A DNA stretch of 21,587 bases, taken from contig CABSAB010000002.1 of the NCBI GenBank assembly GCA_902475515.1, forward strand, positions 1 through 21,587. The letters run 5' to 3'. The notes under the pieces were generated by a model. That model ran no database searches and was not told the origin of the DNA. It worked only from the letters and a program-made list of their open reading frames with translations. The position numbers were made by a program, and so were the translations under genes. The DNA is from an uncultured Eubacteriales bacterium. GTDB taxonomy: Bacteria > Bacillota > Clostridia > Oscillospirales > Oscillospiraceae. Shown here in pieces: positions 1 to 7,302 of this stretch. How positions within the stretch are numbered: the first letter of the stretch is position 1; every line of letters starts with the position of its first letter.

Positions 1-2203
1 CTGTCGGCTGGTGTCCGGCGGAGCCGGGATGCTGGGCGGGCTCCTGCGGCCAACCATTGTGCTCCCCGTGGAAAAGCGCGGGGAGGATGTGGCGCCCATC
101 ATCGTCCATGAGCTCATGCACTATAAGTATAAGGACCTGTGGGTATTCGCACTGCTGCGGCTTTTGACCGCGGTATATTGGTTCAATCCCGTGGTCTGGC
201 TGTGCTTCCGCCGGGCCAGGCAGGACGGCGAGGCCGCCTGCGACCAGCGGGTGCTGGAGACGGGGCTGGTGCGGCCCGACTGCTATGCGGGCGCCCTGTA
301 CGAGGAAGGCGTTCTCCACACCAGGAAAGGCCCTCTGCTCCAGACCACCTTCGGCGGAGACCGCCACAGTTTGAAGCGGCGTATTCGGCTCATTGCAACA
401 TTTAAAAGTCCCAAGGTGTGGGTAACGGCGCTGGCGGTCATTCTGGCGGTCATGATCACTGCCTGTACTATGACCGGAGCAACATCCGGCACACAGGAGC
501 CGTCAAGTTCCGCCGAACCCCAAGAGAGCCAATTGAATTTTGACACCTATATGGAACCCCTCCAGCCCCCGAACGGCGTCTTTGGCCTGACCTTTGACGA
601 GCATGTGGACCGTGGGCTGCTGAACCCGGAGGATGGCACAATGGAGCACTACACCCGGGACGACTGCGATCTCAGCTACTCCCTGTTCCGCACCACCATG
701 GAATTGGGTGGGCAGACCGTCCCCATTGACTACAATTTCAGCCAGACTGTACTCTCGGAGGAGGAGATTTTGACCCAGGTATTCGTGACCCCGCCGGAGG
801 ATGTGCCCCTCGGCACCTGGCTCAGCTCCATCTCCGACCCGTGGCTCTCCGGCCTGACCCAGAACACCGACCTCAACGGCTGGGAGTGGAACACGGCGGA
901 ATATGTGGCCGATTTTCTGACGGAGGAACAACTGCAAACCGTCATTGACGCGGAGATGGACATGGGCAAGGCCAGCAGTTCCCCGGAATTTCCCAAAACG
1001 GAGGAGGATGCCGAGCATCGGCTGAAAACCCGCTGGCGCGTGGTGACGGCCTTCAGCTCCGGCCCCGAGGACGAAAATAGCAAGCTGATCTGGCAGTTCA
1101 ACGGCACCGGAGCGGCGTTGATCCGCGCAGCACACGCCAGCGGCGGGCCATCCGCCTCCACATTGGAGGGTACAACTGACAGTTTGACCTTCTCCCCCTA
1201 TGTGCTTGACAATGATTCCCTTACCTACGAGAACACCACCTGGGACATGACCTTCTCCCAAACCGTTGCCGCTCAGGAGCTGGATATGGACACCTGGAAA
1301 TCCAGCGACTTCGGTCAGCCCACGATCTATCTGGACCAGCCCCTTTCCGACCACCCCGAGGTAGAGCGGATCACGTATACCTTTAATGTCAAAAATCCCG
1401 CATTGATCCTGGAACTCAGTCGTGTGGAAATTGAATATGATCCGGAACAAATCGACTACGAATCCCTCATTGCCCAGCGGACACAGGAACTCGGCACGCC
1501 AGAGGGAAGCTATGAAAACAACACCTTCTGGACCTTTGGAGATATTCAGTTCGCCATCTATCCCGGCAAACACGATTTACAGGAACGTCTTATGGTGTAT
1601 GTGGACCGCAGTGAGGAATTGCTTCCCACCCAGGAACAGGTGGATGCATATCTCTCCGACATACAACCCCCCAATGGTCACTATGGATGGACCTTTGAAG
1701 AGCATGTAGAAGCGGGCCTGTTGGACCCGGAACAGGGCGAGCTGGTGGAAAATGACGGTACCATTCGTTTCCATGTCTTTGAAACAGAAATGGAACTGGG
1801 CGGAGAAATGGTTGATATGGAATATCACTTTACCGAAACCATGGCCAGCTGGGGTACCGGCCGTCAGGTACTTACCGAGGTACACGTGGACCCGCCCAGC
1901 AACGTTCCCCTGTCCCAATGGCTGACCAGATTCCCCGCACCGTGGAAGGATCGAATGGTCCGTCTGCCGGAATCCAGCCAGTGGAACGGCATGTTAACTG
2001 TCGGCCCATTTTTGACGGATGCCCAGCGGGAATATATTGCCCAGGCACTGGTAGAGGATGGCCGAACCGCAGCAAGCCTCGAAGAAGCTTATCAGTATTT
2101 GGACAACTGGAACATGGCGATGAATTTCTACGAAGCAGCACGGGGCTGGGTGTATAACGGCACTGGCGCGGCGCTCTACCTCACCGCGCAGGAGATGGAA
2201 TAA
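1..2203 (+). CDS. BlaR1/MecR1-like M56 family membrane metallopeptidase, 5' partial, with duplicated C-terminal domain
   Basis: The reading frame is already open at base 2, so the N-terminus lies outside the window; a GTG at base 11 is internal. Counting from that GTG, the protein shows LLRPTIVLP and then the zinc motif HELMH at residues 33-37, followed by WFNP and EAACDQRVL (about 74-82), which supplies the usual further acidic zinc ligand. This is the M56 peptidase signature. A membrane segment follows at about 136-152, so residues 155-730 are probably outside the cell. That outer part holds two copies of one domain: QPPNG-x3-TF-[DE]EHV starts near residues 185 and 551, each copy followed by a matched stretch (MELGG, a PP-x-[ND]VPL motif, and AALYL or AALIR near the end). 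BlaR1 family members sense a signal outside and cleave a partner repressor inside. The repressor gene (BlaI type) would be expected upstream and cannot be seen. The signal is unknown. Confidence 0.85.
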   Translation, partial: CRLVSGGAGMLGGLLRPTIVLPVEKRGEDVAPIIVHELMHYKYKDLWVFALLRLLTAVYWFNPVVWLCFRRARQDGEAACDQRVLETGLVRPDCYAGALYEEGVLHTRKGPLLQTTFGGDRHSLKRRIRLIATFKSPKVWVTALAVILAVMITACTMTGATSGTQEPSSSAEPQESQLNFDTYMEPLQPPNGVFGLTFDEHVDRGLLNPEDGTMEHYTRDDCDLSYSLFRTTMELGGQTVPIDYNFSQTVLSEEEILTQVFVTPPEDVPLGTWLSSISDPWLSGLTQNTDLNGWEWNTAEYVADFLTEEQLQTVIDAEMDMGKASSSPEFPKTEEDAEHRLKTRWRVVTAFSSGPEDENSKLIWQFNGTGAALIRAAHASGGPSASTLEGTTDSLTFSPYVLDNDSLTYENTTWDMTFSQTVAAQELDMDTWKSSDFGQPTIYLDQPLSDHPEVERITYTFNVKNPALILELSRVEIEYDPEQIDYESLIAQRTQELGTPEGSYENNTFWTFGDIQFAIYPGKHDLQERLMVYVDRSEELLPTQEQVDAYLSDIQPPNGHYGWTFEEHVEAGLLDPEQGELVENDGTIRFHVFETEMELGGEMVDMEYHFTETMASWGTGRQVLTEVHVDPPSNVPLSQWLTRFPAPWKDRMVRLPESSQWNGMLTVGPFLTDAQREYIAQALVEDGRTAASLEEAYQYLDNWNMAMNFYEAARGWVYNGTGAALYLTAQEME

Positions 2204-2210
2204 TTAGCAC

Positions 2211-2238
2211 GCCCGTCCGGAAGCACATCCGGGCGGGC
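2211..2238 (+). other. Hairpin just after the M56 gene
   Basis: A 10-base stem (2211-2220 with 2229-2238, one G-T wobble, 8-base loop) begins 7 bases after the stop codon. It has no T-run, so it may be a 3' stabiliser or a weak terminator backed up by the stronger hairpin at 2293-2324. Confidence 0.4.
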
Positions 2239-2292
2239 CATTCCATCCGTCCCGGCGGAGCCGGGACACCACATCTTCACTCTCCACTCTGA

Positions 2293-2324
2293 AAAAATCC
2301 CGGAGCCGAAGCTCCGGGATTTTT
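2293..2324. terminator. Bidirectional intrinsic terminator between the M56 and flavodoxin genes
   Basis: The stem CCCGGAGC/GCTCCGGG (2299-2306 with 2311-2318) has the loop CGAA and is flanked by A5-6 on the left and T5 on the right, so it can terminate from both sides. The two genes converge here. Read on the minus strand the loop is C(UUCG)G, a very stable tetraloop, and the hairpin lies 3 bases from the flavodoxin stop codon. Confidence 0.9.
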
Positions 2325-2326
2325 CT

Positions 2327-3541
2327 TTACGACATGGAGATATACTCGCTGGAAACAAAGCCCCGCTGGCCGTCGAAGGTGAGGAAGTAGTCCTCCACCA
2401 GATCGGCCACCAAATACTTGGCCTTGTTGATATCCCGCTCATTGGGATGGCTCCACATTTGGTTGTGGAAGAAGTAGGAGCCCTGGATTTTCTTGCCGTC
2501 CTTGCACTCGTAGTAGTTGGGGTCCTGGACCTCGCCGGGGCCCATGACACGGGGCTTCTCGCCCTCGGCCACGCCCGCGGGACCGAACTCGATGCCGCAG
2601 CAGGCAAAGGTGCCCACCACGGACACGTTCTGGAGCTCCAGGAACAGCTTCAGGGCACTCAGGGTCGCCTTGCTTTCACCGGAGCCGTAGAAGCCGCCGC
2701 CATAGGTGGTAAATACGATGCCCAAAGGCTGATAGTTGTCACGGACCGGGCCGCCGGGATAAGAGCAGCTTCTCCGCCGCCACACAGGACCGCCGTCCGC
2801 ACCGGGTGCGCCGGGATCTCCACCGGGGCCGCCGGGACCACCGGGGCCACCAGGGCCTCCCGGACCGCCAGGACCGCCCTCGCCAGGCAGCTGCTGGCCC
2901 TCGGGATGAGGGCCCTTCATGGTGTCATTGTTCATGGAGAAGCCCTTTCCGGCGTCCACCATCTTCTGAACGTTATTCTCCAGTTCGCCGCCGGCGCCCA
3001 GGGAGAAGAGCTTATTGACGATGGTCAGGGGATAGCCCGCCACGATGGGGGAGCCCAGGCAGACAACATCATAGTCATCGAAATACAGGCCGTCCTGGAG
3101 CTCTGCCCACTTGTTGGACTTCTTCAGCCGCAGGCAGTTGACATACCAGCCGTAATACTCAAAGGACTCCTTCATGGCCAGGGCAATCTTCTCGGTATTC
3201 TTGGTCATGGTGGCGTAGAGGATCAGGGCCTTGCGCTGAGGCTCGGCATAGGTCAGGCCCTCCAGCTCGGCAGTTTTGTCATTCCCATCGGACTGGGCAA
3301 TGACCACACTTCCGGCCATCTTGGCCTTGTCAATGGCGATCTCCTGCTTGGCGGGGCCGCACTGGGCCTCAAAGATGATGGAATCACCCTTGGTATGGAT
3401 GTTCTCCAGCAGCTCACAGCCGCCATGGGACGAAACAAGCTCGCCCTCATAGGCCCGGGCATTCCTGCGGATGACGACCTTGGTCTCCCGCTTGCCGCTG
3501 GGGGTATCCATGAGATAGGTATAAGTTCCGGCAAAATTCAT
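2327..3541 (-). CDS. Flavodoxin-domain protein with N-terminal beta-rich domain and Gly-Gly-Pro tract
   Basis: The 404-residue protein starts at an ATG with GGAGG placed 7 bases upstream. Residues 1-100 look like a small beta-rich, lipocalin-like domain (alternating strands, many Gly, Thr and Lys); I do not recognise the family with certainty. From residue 105 (ALILYATMTKNTEKIA) a flavodoxin domain begins. T111, T113 and T116 form the phosphate loop of FMN, and GSPIVAGYP (163-171) and FTTYGGGFYGSGE are the later FMN-contact loops. The domain is interrupted at about 218-250 by a Gly-Gly-Pro repeat, then WRRRSCSYPGG. The C-terminus contains a cluster of cysteines (FACCGIEFGPAG). It lies 70 bases downstream of the solute-binding protein gene in the same direction and is probably co-transcribed. 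A role as electron carrier or FMN-dependent reductase for the enoate reductases at 7303 and 10963 is inference, supported by the shared Gly-Pro tract. Confidence 0.8.
   Translation of the reverse strand: MNFAGTYTYLMDTPSGKRETKVVIRRNARAYEGELVSSHGGCELLENIHTKGDSIIFEAQCGPAKQEIAIDKAKMAGSVVIAQSDGNDKTAELEGLTYAEPQRKALILYATMTKNTEKIALAMKESFEYYGWYVNCLRLKKSNKWAELQDGLYFDDYDVVCLGSPIVAGYPLTIVNKLFSLGAGGELENNVQKMVDAGKGFSMNNDTMKGPHPEGQQLPGEGGPGGPGGPGGPGGPGGPGGDPGAPGADGGPVWRRRSCSYPGGPVRDNYQPLGIVFTTYGGGFYGSGESKATLSALKLFLELQNVSVVGTFACCGIEFGPAGVAEGEKPRVMGPGEVQDPNYYECKDGKKIQGSYFFHNQMWSHPNERDINKAKYLVADLVEDYFLTFDGQRGFVSSEYISMS
2797..2883 (-). repeat. Coding 9-base repeat giving a Gly-Gly-Pro tract in the flavodoxin
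   Basis: Six consecutive GGP units followed by looser GDPGAPGADGGP lie between two conserved flavodoxin segments. The codons vary (GGT, GGC, GGA; CCT, CCC, CCG), so the tract is under protein-level selection or old, and not a fresh slippage expansion. A similar tract is in the reductase at 10963-13080. Confidence 0.85.
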
Positions 3542-3582
3542 AGTTGTTCCTCCTTGATTCTCTCAGTTTCAATGTATATGGA

Positions 3583-3604
3583 CCGGAGGGCAGGAGCCCT
3601 CCGG
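3583..3604 (-). other. Intercistronic hairpin between the solute-binding protein and flavodoxin genes
   Basis: A perfect 9-base GC-rich stem (3583-3591 with 3596-3604, 4-base loop) starts 7 bases after the solute-binding protein stop codon and has no T-run. Such elements often protect the upstream message or cut read-through, so the binding protein would be made in excess over the flavodoxin. No clear separate promoter is visible for the flavodoxin. Confidence 0.5.
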
Positions 3605-3611
3605 CAGTGCG

Positions 3612-5435
3612 TCAGCCATTCACCCGGTCGTAAGCGCCCTGAATGATCTCGGTCAGGTCCTCAATGCCCATATCATCGATGTTCTTCACATAGTTGTCCC
3701 AGTCGCTTCCGTCCACGTCCAGATCGCCGTTGATGAACTGCAGGGCGGAGGTCGCCACATAGGTGATGATATCACCGTAGATACCGGATGCCTCGGTAGC
3801 CTCCTCCGCATTCAGCACCGTCTTGCTGCCAAGGATGCCGTCGGTGGTCTTGTTGGTGCTCCAGGCATCGAAGCAGGCAAGCTCCCGCTCCTCAAACTCA
3901 AAGCTCAGGCGTTTGTCAAACACCACGCCGGCCAGGTCCTTGGTGGAGATGACGCCGGAGGCGATGTTGGTGGATTCCGCTACCTGCTTAATGGCATCGC
4001 CGTCAAACAGGGGCTCTCCGTCGCTGTCAAAATCCCAGGTCTCCACATCGTGGCCGGAGCCCTTCTGGAAACCGAAATTGTAAAGCAGGCTGCCCTCGTA
4101 GCTGTAGCCGTAGTCCAGGAACTGCAGGGCGACCTCAACATCATCGCAGGCAGTAGAAATGGCCACGGCGGTCATATCCAACAGCGAGACCTCTTCAAAG
4201 AACGGGATTTCTTGCCCGGCGGTCTCGGCCACATCCTGCACGGGCCACCAGTTGCAGTTCGGGTCCTCGCTCATGCCGTTATACATGCCGCCGAAGGGTT
4301 GCATGTTGAACATATAGCCGTTGGTGCCGTTTGCCGCCATCCCGGCGTTGTACTCGGAGAAGGGGTTCATCTCACGGGCCTGCATATTCTCCAGGTTGAT
4401 GAGGCCCTCGTTATACAGCTCATGGAGCCAGCTCAGGTATTTGCGGGTACCCTCGGCGGTGGCGCCATAGACCACGGTGCCGTCCTCCTGATAGAAGGAA
4501 GCGCCGTAGTCCACGCCCATGCCGTTGGCGCTAAGCTCCGCCAGGGAGCCAAAACCGCCCATGAGCACGCCATTGTTGAGATTCACGGTGTTGGGCAGGG
4601 CCAGCGCCTCGCTGGCGCCCTTTTCGGACTTAAATGCCTTGAGGACTTCCGTCAGCTCATCATAGGTCTGGGGCACCTCCATGTCAAGGTCCTCCAGCCA
4701 GTCCATACGGACAAAGGGTCCCTGGCCGGAGGGGTTTGCCATCTGATCCTTCACCGCATAAATACCAAGGAACTTATCCGAGTCCTTGACCTTTGCCAGC
4801 AGATTCTGGTCGGAATTGACAATGGTCCAGTAGTTGGGCATATTCTCCTCGATGAGGTCCGTCAGATCGGTGACGATCTCCTCCTCCATAGCGGCTTCCA
4901 GGCCTGCGGAATAGTCCGCCGCCGGGAACATATCGGCATAGTCGCCGGAGGCGATCATCAGATTAAATTGGTCGCTCTCCTGGGTCTTATCCACCACGTT
5001 CAGCTCCACATTGACACCGGTGTTCTCCCGGAGCCAAGTCCAGACCTGATGGCCGTCCATGGTGCCGCTGTCAATATAGTTCAGGGTGCTGCCCTCAAAG
5101 CCGAAGAAATAGGTCAGGGTCACCGGCTCCTCCGTAATGGGAAGCTCGGTATGCAATCCCTTCAGCATCTCCTTATAGCCGGAAAAATCCATGGCGGCAT
5201 TGGCGGCAGTGAAATCTCCCTCCGCCGCGGGGGCCTCCACTGCGGAGCCCTCCAGATCAGAGGCGGGGGCCACCGTCGTCTCCGTTTCGGCAGGCGCAGG
5301 CACCTGCGTTACTTCTTCGCCAGCCGCCGACACTTCCGGCGCCGCACTGGAGACAGCGTCATTGCCGCAGCCTGCCAAAAGGCCCAGGACCATGGTCAGC
5401 ACCAGCAGGATCGCAAGCAAACTGTTCTTCTTCAT
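3612..5435 (-). CDS. Extracellular solute-binding lipoprotein, LplA-like (ABC importer family 1 type)
   Basis: The 607-residue protein starts at the ATG with AAGGAG 9 bases upstream; the frame extends 44 codons further but without a ribosome site. MKKNSLLAILLVLTMVLG followed by LLAGC is a lipoprotein signal with the acylated cysteine at residue 23. An Ala/Glu/Pro linker (24-75) follows, then a large periplasmic-binding fold containing NLMIASGDYADMF and WLEDLDMEVPQTYDEL, typical of the LplA-like oligosaccharide-binding proteins of Bacillota. Such proteins pass carbohydrates to LplB/YtcP-type permeases, but no permease is in the window, so this is an orphan or works with a distant system. An AraC-type regulator lies directly upstream, the usual partner of LplA-type proteins. 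The ligand cannot be told from sequence. Confidence 0.85.
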   Translation of the reverse strand: MKKNSLLAILLVLTMVLGLLAGCGNDAVSSAAPEVSAAGEEVTQVPAPAETETTVAPASDLEGSAVEAPAAEGDFTAANAAMDFSGYKEMLKGLHTELPITEEPVTLTYFFGFEGSTLNYIDSGTMDGHQVWTWLRENTGVNVELNVVDKTQESDQFNLMIASGDYADMFPAADYSAGLEAAMEEEIVTDLTDLIEENMPNYWTIVNSDQNLLAKVKDSDKFLGIYAVKDQMANPSGQGPFVRMDWLEDLDMEVPQTYDELTEVLKAFKSEKGASEALALPNTVNLNNGVLMGGFGSLAELSANGMGVDYGASFYQEDGTVVYGATAEGTRKYLSWLHELYNEGLINLENMQAREMNPFSEYNAGMAANGTNGYMFNMQPFGGMYNGMSEDPNCNWWPVQDVAETAGQEIPFFEEVSLLDMTAVAISTACDDVEVALQFLDYGYSYEGSLLYNFGFQKGSGHDVETWDFDSDGEPLFDGDAIKQVAESTNIASGVISTKDLAGVVFDKRLSFEFEERELACFDAWSTNKTTDGILGSKTVLNAEEATEASGIYGDIITYVATSALQFINGDLDVDGSDWDNYVKNIDDMGIEDLTEIIQGAYDRVNG

Positions 5436-5485
5436 GGTATATATCTCCTTATTCCAAAAATTCCGGTATCGTTCCGGTCGATCCC

Positions 5486-5514
5486 AGCATAACACGCAGG
5501 CCGCAAGAAAAACA
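5486..5514 (-). promoter_or_regulatory. Possible promoter of the solute-binding protein gene
   Basis: On the minus strand an extended -10 (TGTTATGCT; hexamer at 5486-5491) stands 17 bases after a weak -35 (TGTTTT, 5509-5514). It lies between the araC-side terminator and the start codon, where an own promoter would be needed. Confidence 0.35.
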
Positions 5515-5548
5515 GAATCAAAAGACGTTTCTTCTGTGCTTTTTTGCG

Positions 5549-5588
5549 AAAAACGGCCCTGTGACATTCTCTGTCCCAGGACCGTTTT
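5549..5588 (-). terminator. Intrinsic terminator after the AraC-family gene
   Basis: The 12-base stem AAAACGGTCCTG/CAGGGCCGTTTT (one G-U pair; 5577-5588 with 5550-5561) ends in a T-run on the minus strand. It begins 12 bases after the regulator's stop codon. The interior adds a GACA/TGTC stem. It should separate the regulator transcript from the solute-binding protein transcript, or attenuate read-through. Confidence 0.75.
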
Positions 5589-5600
5589 GTGTGAAATTTG

Positions 5601-7061
5601 TCACGGCTGTCCGCCGGAACTGCTGCTCTGGCAGCGTTCCCGCCAGGCGCCGGGGGTCATCTCCTCATAGCGCTTGAAGGACCGGGTCAGGGTGAACCGG
5701 CTGGAGAAGCCCACCGCCTGTGCTACCTCATCCAGAGACAGCTCCGTGGCGGCAAGGAGTTCCTTTGCTTTTTTGAGCCGCTCGCCATGGATATGGTCCA
5801 CCACGCCAAGACCCGTGTTCTGCCGGAGCATACGGCTGACATAGGAGGCGCTGACCCCCAGGGCATCGCCGATCATCTCGGCGCAGATGCCAGGGTCGTC
5901 AAAATGCTCCTGGATGAAGGCCAGCGCATGGGTGACCTTATCGGACTTCTGCCGCTGCTCGGATTCCTCATAGGCCCGCAGGGTCCCGATCAGTACGCTG
6001 CACTGGTCCTTGAGCTGCTGGGCAGAGGTCATATCCCACAGCCGGCGGAACTGGGCCACCACCTCGCTCTCCTCGGCGCCATAATCCGCCACAGAGATGG
6101 AGAAGGCCGAAAGCATCTGCTCCATGTGCATGATCAGGCGGTTTTTCAAAAGATCGGGATACCGGGAGGAGGTGCGGAGCTCCAGGTCCACAAAGGAATC
6201 CATGGTCTTCTCCAGCTGCTCCAGATTGTGATTGGTGACGCTCTGCATAAACCGCTTTTCCAGCTCCGTCCGCAGGAGCTTATCGGACAGCTCCACGGGA
6301 TTTTCCGCATATTCATAGCCGTTTTTCACCGGACTGCTGTCGCCCATGAGCTCGGCGTAGGCGGTGAGCTCCTCAGCCTCCCGCCGGGCACGGACGATAT
6401 TCTCCCGGCCGCTGTAGATGGTGCTCACCACAGCCCCGCAGATCAGGCCCTGACGCTCCAGATCCCGGGTGGCGTCGCTGAGGCAGTCGCAGATCTTCCC
6501 CAGCTTCTCCCGGGAGCTCTCGTCCAGATTGTCCTCGGAAAGGCCCGTGACGTTGATGAGGACCTCCATACCGTCGGTCATGGGCACAAAATACGGCAGG
6601 CTGATCCCCGCAAGCCGCTTTGTGATGAACTCCCGCATCCACTGATCCACCTGCAAAAAATCCGTGTGGGGGATATGCTCCTCCCCACACTGGGGAAGAT
6701 ACCCAGTAAAATCGATGCACTGGACCATGGCCACGGCAAAATACTCGCTCTCCACTCCGGGCATGGCCTCGGTGAGGTCCCCCTCCGGGGGGATGTCACC
6801 ACCCAGGTATTTTTCCAAAAGCCGGGTGCGGCAGGCCCGGTCCAGCTCCAGATTCTGCTCCACCAGTTTCTGATAGCGCCGGGCTGTCAGGGCGGAAAGC
6901 CCCACCGCTCCCAGTACCGCCAGGATAACGCCGATCCATATATTACAGTAGGCCGCGCCCGCTGTGGCAGCACCGTACAGCAGCAGGGCCACAAGCATGG
7001 CCCACCTGGCGTGCCGGGGATTCATCCGGCTGTCCGGCCCCTGAACGGGTTGTTTCTCCAT
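5601..7061 (-). CDS. Membrane-anchored AraC/XylS-family transcription regulator
   Basis: The 486-residue protein starts at ATG with AAGGAGG about 7 bases upstream. Two hydrophobic segments (about 19-39 and 41-60) near the N-terminus suggest membrane anchoring with almost no outer loop. Residues 62-375 are a mostly helical central region of unknown function. The C-terminus (about 378-478) is a double helix-turn-helix of the AraC type: ICAEMIGDALGVSASYVSRML is the first motif, and LSLDEVAQAVGFSSRFTLTRSFKRYEEMTPGAWR is the classical second helix and signature. This layout recalls the YesN/YesS-like regulators that accompany LplA-type carbohydrate binding proteins, except that the extracytoplasmic sensor loop is missing. 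It is upstream of the lipoprotein gene in the same direction and divergent from the reductase at 7303, so it may control either or both. Confidence 0.88.
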   Translation of the reverse strand: MEKQPVQGPDSRMNPRHARWAMLVALLLYGAATAGAAYCNIWIGVILAVLGAVGLSALTARRYQKLVEQNLELDRACRTRLLEKYLGGDIPPEGDLTEAMPGVESEYFAVAMVQCIDFTGYLPQCGEEHIPHTDFLQVDQWMREFITKRLAGISLPYFVPMTDGMEVLINVTGLSEDNLDESSREKLGKICDCLSDATRDLERQGLICGAVVSTIYSGRENIVRARREAEELTAYAELMGDSSPVKNGYEYAENPVELSDKLLRTELEKRFMQSVTNHNLEQLEKTMDSFVDLELRTSSRYPDLLKNRLIMHMEQMLSAFSISVADYGAEESEVVAQFRRLWDMTSAQQLKDQCSVLIGTLRAYEESEQRQKSDKVTHALAFIQEHFDDPGICAEMIGDALGVSASYVSRMLRQNTGLGVVDHIHGERLKKAKELLAATELSLDEVAQAVGFSSRFTLTRSFKRYEEMTPGAWRERCQSSSSGGQP

Positions 7062-7141
7062 AGCGGTCCCTCCTTGCGGGTATCAAAGCCCCCGGAAAGT
7101 CCCGGCGGGCAGGATGTTACGAAATCGCATCTATTGTGACT

Positions 7142-7171
7142 ATTCTATCACACCTCCCGTATATTTTGCAA
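7142..7171 (-). promoter_or_regulatory. Promoter of the AraC-family gene
   Basis: On the minus strand TTGCAA (7166-7171) and TAGAAT (7142-7147) are 18 bases apart, with TG one base upstream of the -10 (extended -10). The 241-base divergent gap to the reductase otherwise holds the promoter at 7231-7259; I see no further gene or RNA in it. Confidence 0.6.
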
Positions 7172-7230
7172 ACCCCATTTCCACCGTTTCCAAAAGAACA
7201 CGATTTGACCAGGACCACACAAGCCGCTTC

Positions 7231-7259
7231 TTGCATGGGAGCACAGCCCATGGTACACT
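7231..7259 (+). promoter_or_regulatory. Promoter of the first enoate reductase, with an inverted repeat in its spacer
   Basis: TTGCAT (7231-7236) and TACACT (7254-7259) are 17 bases apart, and the -10 carries the extended TG. A perfect inverted repeat, CATGGG-N7-CCCATG (7234-7252), fills the spacer and overlaps the -35, which is the position of a repressor or MerR-type operator. Confidence 0.55.
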
Positions 7260-7302
7260 GAACATATCGAAGGCAAAATATTTCCCGAAAGGAGTTTTTT
7301 CT

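Noticed and set aside
2747..2800. Possible frameshift after the Gly-Gly-Pro tract in the flavodoxin (WRRRSCSYPGG looks out of place)
   Set aside because: Conserved flavodoxin sequence continues in the same frame on both sides, so no frameshift is needed.
2797..2883. CRISPR-like or tandem DNA repeat
   Set aside because: The 9-base periodicity is imperfect at DNA level and perfect at protein level, so it is a coding repeat.
2447..3646. Plus-strand open frame of 399 codons opposite the flavodoxin gene
   Set aside because: Antisense shadow; flavodoxin motifs are on the minus strand.
5598..7139. Long plus-strand open frame of 513 codons opposite the AraC-family gene
   Set aside because: It mirrors the regulator, has no family motif or ribosome site, and such frames are common opposite GC-rich genes.
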